From Pseudanabaena sp. lw0831 (GTDB taxonomy: Bacteria; Cyanobacteriota; Cyanobacteriia; Pseudanabaenales; Pseudanabaenaceae), in NCBI RefSeq assembly GCF_016584665.1, contig NZ_BBJB01000081.1:1-64000 (forward strand): a stretch of 64,000 nt of DNA, written 5' to 3'. The first letter of the stretch is position 1, and each line of letters starts with the position of its first letter. This document shows positions 57,342-64,000 of this stretch, piece after piece. The position numbers and the translations under genes were made by a program. Under the pieces are notes generated by a model. That model ran no database searches and was not told the origin of the DNA. It saw nothing but the letters and a program-made list of their open reading frames with translations.

Positions 57342-57638
57342 ATGAACGAAGATAAACTTAACCCAATCCATCCAGGAGAAGTTCTTTTAGAAGAGTTTCT
57401 CAAGCCGATGAACTTGAGTCAAAATCAGCTAGCATTAGCTCTTCGAGTTCCCGCCCGACGTATTAACGAAATCATTCATGGGAAGCGTCGAATTACCGCA
57501 GATACGGCAATTCGCTTGGCGTTCTATTTTAATATGTCCCCCAGATTTTGGCTCGGATTACAAATGGACTACGATTTAGATATAGCTGAAGATGAAGTTG
57601 GCGCAAAGTTAAAAATGGAAGTCGCAGTTTTTAGCTAA
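57342..57638 (+). CDS. higA: HigA-type HTH antitoxin
   Basis: A 98-residue XRE-family protein. HPGEVLLEEFLKPMNLSQNQ then LALALRVPARRINEIIHGKR is the standard HigA helix-turn-helix, followed by TADTAIRLAFYFNMSPRFWL. It would neutralise HigB and repress the operon. A GAGGAA ribosome site stands just before the ATG. Confidence 0.95.
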   Translation: MNEDKLNPIHPGEVLLEEFLKPMNLSQNQLALALRVPARRINEIIHGKRRITADTAIRLAFYFNMSPRFWLGLQMDYDLDIAEDEVGAKLKMEVAVFS

Positions 57639-57726
57639 AGCGATCGCTATTTGATTTTTGTGGAGTGGCGATCGTGGTTTTGGGGGTATTGAGCGGGTCA
57701 ACTGTATCCAAATATAAAAACAATTG

Positions 57727-58593
57727 CTATAGGGATGAGTCCTGATATTTGAGATAAAGCGATCGCACTTTCTCTTTGAACTTTTCGCGCACGTCATCGG
57801 GTTCGATGATTTCGCAGTCTTCGGCATAGGGCATGATGTCGCGATAGAGCCAAAATGTACTGCTGATTTTGCGGATGATTTGACGCATCGGCGGGGCGGT
57901 ATCTAGCCATGTATTATCGATATCTTCTTCTCGCGGTTGGTATGCAAAGGCAAGATTTCCCGATAGATTAAAAGTGACATGAATGTAATCAAGTTGCGAT
58001 CGCCATTTGCCTTGAATAGATGTAATGGCAGCTTCGGCTGGAATGCGATCTAGTCTGAGACAGCGATTATGTTTTAGAGCGACAACATCGTCACTACTTG
58101 TGGATTCTTCGCACCAGCAGTCTAGATAGAGTCGTTTGTCGTGGGGAGTAACTTTAGCATGATAAATCGAGAACTGATGAGAGCGATCGGCCGCATCGAG
58201 ATATTGCAGACGAAAGGGTTGTTGCTGTTTGATGTAGCGATCGATGGTATGTCGCCAAATTTCAGGAGGTTTGTCGAGAAATCGCTCTATGTCCCGCCGC
58301 AATGGTGAGCTAAGTTCGCTGCGTTCCAGTAGTAGATTCGCAATGACTTTAGCGCGATCGAGTTCTCCATAATCGATTAATAACTTGAAGGTACGAGAGA
58401 GCGTTTCGATACGATCGCTTGCCCAGTCATTATTTTTCGAGATTTGAATTTGCTTGCGGGCGATCGCTTCGACTAGTTTCGAGATATTTGGGCGATCGCC
58501 CCATTTCATGCCAAGCTCCATCGCGATCGCTTCGAGTTGAGACTTGTCGCGATCGGATATAGATAATGTAATTGATTCGCCTTTGCGTGACAT
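57727..58593 (-). CDS. WYL-domain regulator
   Basis: A 288-residue protein with an N-terminal ribbon-helix-helix-like segment (SITLSISDRDKSQLEAIAM, residues 6-24), a middle helical linker and a WYL domain (about 125-225, FRLQYLDAADRSHQFSIYH and DKRLYLDCWCEES). Stand-alone WYL proteins with an RHH-type start repress type I-D CRISPR arrays in Synechocystis. It stands near an orphan type I-D cas3' gene here, although in the opposite direction and separated by Uma2 sequences. Confidence 0.82.
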   Translation of the reverse strand: MSRKGESITLSISDRDKSQLEAIAMELGMKWGDRPNISKLVEAIARKQIQISKNNDWASDRIETLSRTFKLLIDYGELDRAKVIANLLLERSELSSPLRRDIERFLDKPPEIWRHTIDRYIKQQQPFRLQYLDAADRSHQFSIYHAKVTPHDKRLYLDCWCEESTSSDDVVALKHNRCLRLDRIPAEAAITSIQGKWRSQLDYIHVTFNLSGNLAFAYQPREEDIDNTWLDTAPPMRQIIRKISSTFWLYRDIMPYAEDCEIIEPDDVREKFKEKVRSLYLKYQDSSL

Positions 58594-58600
58594 GATATGG

Positions 58601-59227
58601 TTACGATTTCAGAGCGTCACGATAGGCGATCACCGATTCAGTTTGATTAGTTGCATCTCTAAACTGACTAAGCAAATCAAAATCTAACTCTGGCAGAAAT
58701 TCGCTGCGAGGAATATTTTCATACTTTGTCTCATCAAGTTCATCTCTAAGACGATAGAGTTTCCATTGTTGTTGTTTCTCCAGCCAGAACCAAACTTCAG
58801 GGATGCCCAAGCCACGATATACCTCTAACTTATCGATTCCACCACTGCTCAAAACAATCTCAATCGCAATATCAGGAACTTCTCTCAGTTCTCCAAAGCA
58901 ATAACATTCATCAGGTTCAAGACCTCTCTGAACAATTTCCTTTCTAAATGTAGTTTGACCATAACCATTGAGATCGATCCGCCGCTCCACGAAATACATC
59001 TCAAACAGACGAGCAAAGATTTTTTTCAGCCGTTCGTGTTTATTAGATGTGGTCATAATTTCTAAAACGCCATTTAGGTAAGTCATGCGAAGAGATGGAT
59101 ATTCATCTATGTATATATTGACAAGGGTGCTGTACTGTTCCCATGTCACGTCACTGAGAATGAGTCGTTGTCCTTCGGTATTTGGTAATTCAATAGGATT
59201 TCTGGCTAAAACTTCTAAAAGTTTCAT
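58601..59227 (-). CDS. Uma2-family (DUF820) nuclease-like protein
   Basis: A 208-residue Uma2 protein. MTYLNGVLEIMTTSNKHERL near residue 48, then VPDIAIEIVLSSGGIDKLEV and YRGLGIPEVWFWLE, give the PD-(D/E)xK core. It is 7 bp upstream of the WYL gene on the same strand, so probably co-transcribed with it. Confidence 0.9.
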   Translation of the reverse strand: MKLLEVLARNPIELPNTEGQRLILSDVTWEQYSTLVNIYIDEYPSLRMTYLNGVLEIMTTSNKHERLKKIFARLFEMYFVERRIDLNGYGQTTFRKEIVQRGLEPDECYCFGELREVPDIAIEIVLSSGGIDKLEVYRGLGIPEVWFWLEKQQQWKLYRLRDELDETKYENIPRSEFLPELDFDLLSQFRDATNQTESVIAYRDALKS

Positions 59228-59466
59228 GGTTACTGACCTCTCAGGTTAATAGTTTTGGCTATTTTAATCATAGGCGATCGCTAATACTTATACCTTACTA
59301 AAATTTGTCCGTATACTTTTATGGGCTTGAACCTTGTAAGTATTTATTTTGTGTGTAATTATGGCTATAGTTTATAGACAAGGACAAATAAAACTTAATA
59401 ATTTATTTCCAAATATATTGGGTATACTAAAATTGTTGAGAGCTAGGGTATTTATGGAAAAAGCTT

Positions 59467-59604
59467 ATGTTTACCAGACAGCCTGAACTAACCTATATCG
59501 AATATCTTGCTTATGAGCATGAGAGCCAAGTCAAGCATGAGTTTGTAAATGGTCAAGCTTTTGCGATCGCGCTTTCAGATATTTATGAGGATGTGAAGTT
59601 ATGA
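59467..59604 (+). pseudogene. Truncated Uma2 fragment ahead of cas3'
   Basis: A 45-codon frame (ATG 59467) whose start ELTYIEYLAYEHESQVKHEF then VNGQAFAIALS is a classical Uma2 N-terminus. It then ends DIYEDVKL and stops, so about three quarters of the protein is missing. The stop overlaps the cas3' ATG (ATGA at 59601-59604), so it may now act as a coupled leader ORF for cas3'. Confidence 0.7.
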
Positions 59605-61784
59605 CGGAATACAAAATAGTTCTCAAGCCTGTCTATTCTGAGACGGTGGAAACCCCACAAGGGATCGAAATTCCTGATGGTTGGCGATTGGCTTGGCATC
59701 AGTTAGAGACTTTTAAAGCTTTGCAAGATCCAGATATTGATGTGGTGTTTAATACTGCCATGACTGGCGATGGTAAAAGCTTAGCGGCTTATTTAGGAGT
59801 CTTGCAAGGCAATACTGAGGCGATCGCACTCTATCCAACTAATGAACTTGCACGAGATCAAGAAAATCAAATTCGTCAGTATGTAGAAAATTTTCAACCT
59901 CGAAATGAGCCTCGGATAGCGCGATTAAATAGTGCGGAACTGGAGTTATATGCAGAGAATGAAGGTATTAAAAAGTCCGCCGCGATCGCTACCCATGGCA
60001 GTCAACGGGAAATTTTAATTGCTAATCCTGATATCTTCCATTACTTACATCGGGGCGCTTATCTAATGCCGAAAGATAGTCCTGATAAATTATGGGGCAG
60101 AATTGACAAGGATTTTAATCTATTCATTTTTGATGAGTTTCATGTGTTTAGCGCTCCACAGATTGCGAGTGTTCTCAATACTATGCTTTTGATTCATCTC
60201 ACTAATCGCCGCAAGAAGTTTCTATTTCTATCGGCAACTCCTGATGAGCAGTTACTTGATAGATTAGATAAAGCAAGGTTACGCTATAAATTAATCGATC
60301 CCAAGGCTTCGGGTAAGTATCAATTTCCTGATACAGAAGTGCGATCGCAACAACTTGAGCAGGATCAATGGCGACTGGTAACGCGAGAAATTGCTTTGCA
60401 TTTTGTACCGTTGGAATCTGCGAGTAAGGCTTCTGAGACTTGGCTCAAAGATAATCTAAACCTTGTTTTGCAGCATTTTTTAGAGCATCGTGGTACAAAG
60501 GGAGCGATTATTCTCAATTCGATCGCTTCGGTAAAAAGGTTAACGCCTTTGTTTGCGGAAACTTTTGCAAAGTATGGGTTAACAGTTGGCGAAAATACGG
60601 GCTTGTCTAGCAAAACTGTGAAAGAGCGATCGCTTGCCTGTGACTTGGTATTAGGAACTAGTACGATTGATGTGGGTGTGGACTTTAAGATTAATTTTTT
60701 GATTTTTGAGTCTGCGGATTCGGGTAGTTTTATTCAGCGTTTGGGCAGATTGGGACGACATCAGGGTTATGTGAATACGGATGGACAAGAAATCAAGTTT
60801 GATCGGTTTGTTGCGTATACACTTGCGCCTAATTATTTGATTGAGCGTTTATTTGAGAAAGCAGATTCGCCATTTACGACAAATGGAACTTACGATCGCG
60901 CTTTTTTGAGTGAAAACATTTACACTACCTATCGCAAAATCAACGACTTTAAAAATTATTACAGCCGTTGGGGTGCTTTGCAGTCTTTTGATTTGTATCG
61001 CAAGCTGGGGCATAAGACGATCGCTCAACAATATGCAGCTAGTCGTGACCAATTTCAAGCCGATTGTGAACAGGTTTTTGGTGTGAGTTTGGGTAAGGTT
61101 GCGGGTAAGGTAAAAGCTTGTCAGATGGAATGGCAAGAGAAATTTCATAAAGACAAAGGTAATCCGATCGCTGAGGATGCTAGTAGTTTTCGTGGGTCGA
61201 GTCCGTTGCAATGTGGGCTATATGATATGACGGAGCCGAATGAAGGCGAGCGTTTTAAGACATACGATTTGACGGGCATCCTGAGTAATTTAGAGGTGGA
61301 GCCAATGACTGAGGCGGCGTTTATGCGTCTGCTCAAGGAGACATCTGAGCGCACAGGTCAGCTAATCCCCAAAAGTCGCTTTGAGTATTGTATGGGCTTT
61401 ATGAAGCTTTTGAGTTATAGGGATGAGCGCTCTAATTGGCGATTTACCTATAACGGCGATCTTAGAGAGGTTGCTGATAGCTGGAAGATTCAAGTCCTCT
61501 CAGGGATTGGCATCTGGCAACCAGATAACCGATGGATTGACAAGGTTAATGAACGGTTGAAAAAACAAGCGATCGTTGCTTATGTCCTCAATCGTCCAGT
61601 TGCCGAAATAAAAGCGAAGTTGCTATTGCCGATGCATTTTCAGATCTATGGGATCTGCGATCAGCAAACCCTCCTTGATCCTGTGCCAAGCTATGCGATC
61701 GCTTTTTCAAGTTCAGCTTTATTACTAGACACATTGGCTTACACCTTTAAAAACAAAAAAGGAGGCGAAATATGGATCGCTTAG
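59601..61784 (+). CDS. cas3: Type I-D CRISPR helicase Cas3'
   Basis: A 727-residue SF2 helicase without an HD nuclease domain, as expected for type I-D where HD sits in Cas10d. Walker A MTGDGKSLAAYL near residue 54, DEFH (FDEFHVFSA) near 178, LSATPDEQLL near 213, STIDVGVDFKINFLIFES near 355 and FIQRLGRLGRHQGY near 377 are intact. The rest (about 430-727) is the type I-D-specific tail. It would unwind target DNA for Cascade. No cas10d, csc1, csc2, cas6 or cas1/2 follows within 2.2 kb, so it is orphaned in the window. Start ATG overlaps the Uma2 fragment; GAGG stands before it. Confidence 0.88.
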   Translation: MTEYKIVLKPVYSETVETPQGIEIPDGWRLAWHQLETFKALQDPDIDVVFNTAMTGDGKSLAAYLGVLQGNTEAIALYPTNELARDQENQIRQYVENFQPRNEPRIARLNSAELELYAENEGIKKSAAIATHGSQREILIANPDIFHYLHRGAYLMPKDSPDKLWGRIDKDFNLFIFDEFHVFSAPQIASVLNTMLLIHLTNRRKKFLFLSATPDEQLLDRLDKARLRYKLIDPKASGKYQFPDTEVRSQQLEQDQWRLVTREIALHFVPLESASKASETWLKDNLNLVLQHFLEHRGTKGAIILNSIASVKRLTPLFAETFAKYGLTVGENTGLSSKTVKERSLACDLVLGTSTIDVGVDFKINFLIFESADSGSFIQRLGRLGRHQGYVNTDGQEIKFDRFVAYTLAPNYLIERLFEKADSPFTTNGTYDRAFLSENIYTTYRKINDFKNYYSRWGALQSFDLYRKLGHKTIAQQYAASRDQFQADCEQVFGVSLGKVAGKVKACQMEWQEKFHKDKGNPIAEDASSFRGSSPLQCGLYDMTEPNEGERFKTYDLTGILSNLEVEPMTEAAFMRLLKETSERTGQLIPKSRFEYCMGFMKLLSYRDERSNWRFTYNGDLREVADSWKIQVLSGIGIWQPDNRWIDKVNERLKKQAIVAYVLNRPVAEIKAKLLLPMHFQIYGICDQQTLLDPVPSYAIAFSSSALLLDTLAYTFKNKKGGEIWIA

Positions 61785-61880
61785 TTTCAATCCCTAAAAG
61801 GGTTTCAGGTATAAAAGCTCGAAAAGAGCTTACAGCAATAAGCCCAGACTTATTCTTTTCAATCCCTATAAGGGTTTCAG
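61785..61880 (+). CRISPR. Decayed two-repeat CRISPR remnant
   Basis: TTTCAATCCCTAAAAGGGTT plus TCAG at 61785-61808 and TTTCAATCCCTATAAGGGTT plus TCAG at 61857-61880 differ by one base. The period is exactly 72 bp, what a 36-37-base repeat and 35-36-base spacer would give. Only 24 bases of the repeat are conserved and no third copy follows. Position directly after cas3' supports an array remnant. Confidence 0.65.
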
Positions 61881-61925
61881 AGATTCTATATTTAGGTTTG
61901 CTTATTAGCTTCAATATTATACACC

Positions 61926-61965
61926 TGTTGAATAAGTCAGCGCTAAATAATTTGTTGAATAAGTC
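61926..61965. repeat. Two 13-bp direct repeats
   Basis: TGTTGAATAAGTC occurs at 61926-61938 and 61953-61965, 27 bp apart, upstream of the small helix-turn-helix gene. They may be operator sites. Confidence 0.5.
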
Positions 61966-62000
61966 TGATTTTATTTGCTGTAGAAATTTTCATAAATATG

Positions 62001-62030
62001 TTGACATCTAGAGTCGGAAATGTTCATATT
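62001..62030 (+). promoter_or_regulatory. Putative promoter of the 67-residue gene
   Basis: TTGACA at 62001-62006 and CATATT at 62025-62030, spaced 18 bp. The ATG follows 27 bp later, with AAAGGAA before it. Confidence 0.45.
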
Positions 62031-62056
62031 GAGGTCACACAACAAAGGAACCGCCT

Positions 62057-62260
62057 ATGAAAAAAATAACCAACCACCAAAAGTTAATTTCTTTGTTACA
62101 TGATGGATGTTGGCACTCTAATGATGAACTTGCGGCAAAGGTAAGCTTTAAAAGCTACAAACAAACAGTTGATGAAGCGAGAAAAAAGTATCACTATCCT
62201 ATTGAAATACGCCAAGTTGATCATCACAAATTCGAGTATCGCCTACTTCAAACAGCGTAA
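62057..62260 (+). CDS. Small winged-helix-like protein
   Basis: A 67-residue protein. HQKLISLLHDGCWHSNDELA then AKVSFKSYKQTVDEARKKYH reads as a short winged helix-turn-helix of the type found in small cyanobacterial regulators. IEIRQVDHHKFEYRLL would be the wing strand. It has its own promoter and ribosome site. Function unknown. Confidence 0.65.
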   Translation: MKKITNHQKLISLLHDGCWHSNDELAAKVSFKSYKQTVDEARKKYHYPIEIRQVDHHKFEYRLLQTA

Positions 62261-62519
62261 CAAATCCGACAGTAAGTTGGGTATATATTTCAGCCGTCTG
62301 TAGTGATGCCCAACTTAAGAGGGAGTTCATAAGATAAATAGCTTGCAGCAGTAAACACAGGCATAAGCCATCTCGACCCCCAAAAATATTTTTATATTTA
62401 TGGCGCAAGAGTTCAACAACACTGGGGATTCTTCCCCATAAGCCAGTCAAAGCTCAAGTCATTATTATCCTTAGTCTCCCTCATTATTTTCAAACTAAAT
62501 CTCAACAGGATTGAAAAGG

Positions 62520-62807
62520 ATGAAAACAGCCAATGCCAACGATTTAGATGTAGCTCTTCTCCAAGAAGCTTTTAATGTTTTTAGAATCGAGCAAGTACAA
62601 CAAAATCTTCGTTTAAGAAGTCTAGAAGATGTTGTGAAGGAGCAAGAATGTACGATTAATGAACTTACGCAACGATTGGAACACGAAGCTTCTAGACATC
62701 AAGAATGGGACTATTCTCCAGATCCCTATTCTTTAGATGGTGATGCAAGATGTAACTCCTATTCAAGGTGGATTGATTTTGAGGAGGAAGATATAGATAT
62801 TAATTAG
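62520..62807 (+). CDS. Small coiled-coil protein of unknown function
   Basis: A 95-residue protein from the ATG at 62520 (AACAGGA before it; TTG at 62511 is possible). Residues 10-65 form a coiled coil (LEDVVKEQECTINELTQRLE) and the last 30 are acidic. I do not recognise it. The 259 bp before it hold no convincing gene. Confidence 0.5.
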   Translation: MKTANANDLDVALLQEAFNVFRIEQVQQNLRLRSLEDVVKEQECTINELTQRLEHEASRHQEWDYSPDPYSLDGDARCNSYSRWIDFEEEDIDIN

Positions 62808-62957
62808 TCTGACAACATGACTATTCAGTAGAAAATACTCATCATAGTATAGCTAGAGTACCCATAATCTATATCTGTTATGCATACTCTAGCTATTTCT
62901 GGTAGTTTTTACTTTTCTAATCACTAAAACTAACTATAAAAAATTAGAACAGAAAAT

Positions 62958-63401
62958 ATGAATAACCGATCGCTATCTGAATTAAAACAACTCTTACCAA
63001 ATTTAGTGCAAGAGATTCCTTTCTTGAAGCTTCTAATTCTCTTTGGTTCTAGAGCGACAGGACAAAATCACGAAGACAGCGATTATGACTTTGCTTTGAT
63101 CTATGACCGAGAGATTTATCAAGATTGGAAAAGAAAAGGATCATCTTGGTTTAGCCTATATTCGATCTTTGAGAATGTATTTGAACTTCCTAATGAAGCA
63201 GTCGATCTTGTCGATCTTAATCGATGCTCAGAGATACTGGCTCATGTGATTGCTTGTGACGGCAAGCTTTTGTATGAGAAGCGATCGGGTGAATATGATG
63301 AGTTTCTCAAGAGAAGTTTGATGAGTCATGAGCAGACAAAAAAAATGCGTCAGGAACAGCGTCAAAGTCTTGAACGTAAATTGCAGGTGTTAGGCGTATG
63401 A
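62958..63401 (+). CDS. mntA: MNT-type nucleotidyltransferase antitoxin
   Basis: A 147-residue minimal nucleotidyltransferase. LLILFGSRATGQNHEDSDYD near residue 27-46 holds the GSRATG and DSDxD motifs, and VDLVDLNRCS gives the third acidic residue. In MNT-HEPN systems the MNT transfers AMP groups to the HEPN toxin to silence it. Its stop overlaps the HEPN start by 4 bp. Confidence 0.92.
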   Translation: MNNRSLSELKQLLPNLVQEIPFLKLLILFGSRATGQNHEDSDYDFALIYDREIYQDWKRKGSSWFSLYSIFENVFELPNEAVDLVDLNRCSEILAHVIACDGKLLYEKRSGEYDEFLKRSLMSHEQTKKMRQEQRQSLERKLQVLGV

Positions 63402-63853
63402 AAGAGATTAATCCCGAAGTAGTTCGTCGTAAACTTGATGAAATTTTAGATTATATTAATGATCTGAAAAGCTTTGAAATGCTTTCACTGGAAGAGTTTT
63501 TGTCTGAACGGTATAGGCAATTCACAATAGAAAGAATCATGGAACTCATCGTCCAAGCAGCCATTGATATCAACAGATATTTGCTCAAGAAAAAAGGAGT
63601 AAATCCTAGTTCATTATCAAGCTATAAAACTTTTGTGGAAATTGGCAATCTTGGCATTATTACTGAATCATTAGCAGAAGTAATCAAGCAATCAATAGAT
63701 ACTCGCAATGCTCTAGCTCACAGATATGATGACATTTCGCCTGAAGAGGTATTTGAAGAAATTGCAGATATTCTAGAGAAATATCCAATTTATGCAAGAC
63801 AGGTTTCAACATTTCTTGAATCGCTAGATGAAAATCCTGAAGAGTCAATCTAA
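63398..63853 (+). CDS. hepT: HEPN-type toxin (HepT, DUF86)
   Basis: A 151-residue helical HEPN protein. TRNALAHRYDDI near residue 109 holds the R-x4-H-x-Y motif: catalytic Arg and His of the RNase and the Tyr that is AMPylated by MntA. It overlaps mntA (ATGA), giving the standard two-gene MNT-HEPN toxin-antitoxin module. Confidence 0.92.
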   Translation: MKEINPEVVRRKLDEILDYINDLKSFEMLSLEEFLSERYRQFTIERIMELIVQAAIDINRYLLKKKGVNPSSLSSYKTFVEIGNLGIITESLAEVIKQSIDTRNALAHRYDDISPEEVFEEIADILEKYPIYARQVSTFLESLDENPEESI

Positions 63854-63904
63854 AACATATATCAATATCAGATTCCAATCATTTAGGTTTATTAAATTAA
63901 AATT

Positions 63905-64000
63905 GTGACTAAACAAAAAAAATTGAGTGAAGTCGAGAACCAGTTATCAATCTTTAATAGTATTTCTATCTCAGAATCAACTAACTTATCGAATGATTCT
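63905..64000 (+). CDS. Partial ORF at the window edge
   Basis: A GTG at 63905 opens a frame (VTKQKKLSEVENQLSIFNSI) that is open to the end, at least 32 codons. Too short to assign. It could be the next gene of the accessory island. Confidence 0.35.
   Translation, partial: MTKQKKLSEVENQLSIFNSISISESTNLSNDS

Noticed and set aside
61772-62011. 79-codon frame after cas3'
   Set aside because: Its codons translate the decayed CRISPR repeats (VSIPKRVSG, FSIPIRVSE) and no family is recognised.
62199-62450. 83-codon minus-strand frame that might be a transposase remnant
   Set aside because: It overlaps the end of the small wHTH gene, has no recognisable motif and no supporting ribosome site.

Overview
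The window looks like cyanobacterial chromosome. It is rich in the HIP1 octamer GCGATCGC, and it carries a psb32-like gene, an 8-HDF-type photolyase, an FeSOD, a cyanobacterial LptD/DUF3769 protein, a urtABCDE urea transporter and type I-D CRISPR parts. A filamentous, Pseudanabaena-like cyanobacterium is my best guess, but that is inference. I see no transposase, rRNA or tRNA gene. Most of the window is single-copy housekeeping DNA with three accessory stretches.

Layout. 1-5.1 kb: psb32-like gene, a probable chromosome origin (nine perfect DnaA boxes at 1161-1366), dnaN and an LptD-like gene. 5.1-6.8 kb: msrB and sodB, with a repeat-rich gap before msrB. 6.8-13.5 kb: accessory island with a Phd antitoxin beside a chimeric ORF, a DUF6883/DUF4926 pair between direct repeats, and a two-gene unit made of an AbiU2/HEPN-like protein and a 1387-residue protein (eight 66-residue repeats, then an SF2/SNF2-like helicase, then an Rrp8-like methyltransferase). 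13.5-22.7 kb: VanZ, Gfo/Idh/MocA, cobO, cax, HNH, ribD, leuA and a membrane protein of unknown function.

22.7-43.1 kb: a urea/formamide nitrogen supercluster. ureD-ureA-ureB-ureC run leftward, but the operon is interrupted by a Uma2 nuclease gene between ureA and ureB and by an ATPase/TOPRIM pair between ureB and ureC. Formamidase fmdA, fmdB and urtABCDE run rightward. ureG and ureE-ureF follow after a MOSC gene and a 7xPAS-GGDEF-EAL protein. The set therefore covers urea uptake, urease, metallocentre assembly and a second amide hydrolase. 43.1-55.5 kb: diguanylate cyclase, D-2-hydroxyacid dehydrogenase, glgP, phr, trpF, a START-like protein, HerA-like ATPase and a monomeric isocitrate dehydrogenase.

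55.7-64 kb: a second accessory island with DUF2806, higBA, a WYL regulator, Uma2, a Uma2 fragment, an orphan type I-D cas3', two decayed CRISPR repeats, small unknown genes and an MNT-HEPN toxin-antitoxin pair.

Many gaps carry long, nearly perfect inverted repeats. Their stems differ, but the tip is almost always GC-AAA-GC or GC-GAA-GC, and the base is often AAAACC(C)A...T(G)GGTTTT. This hairpin family is the most pervasive unexplained structure. The candidate for a new system is the AbiU2/HEPN plus repeat-helicase-Rrp8 operon at 8609-13488.
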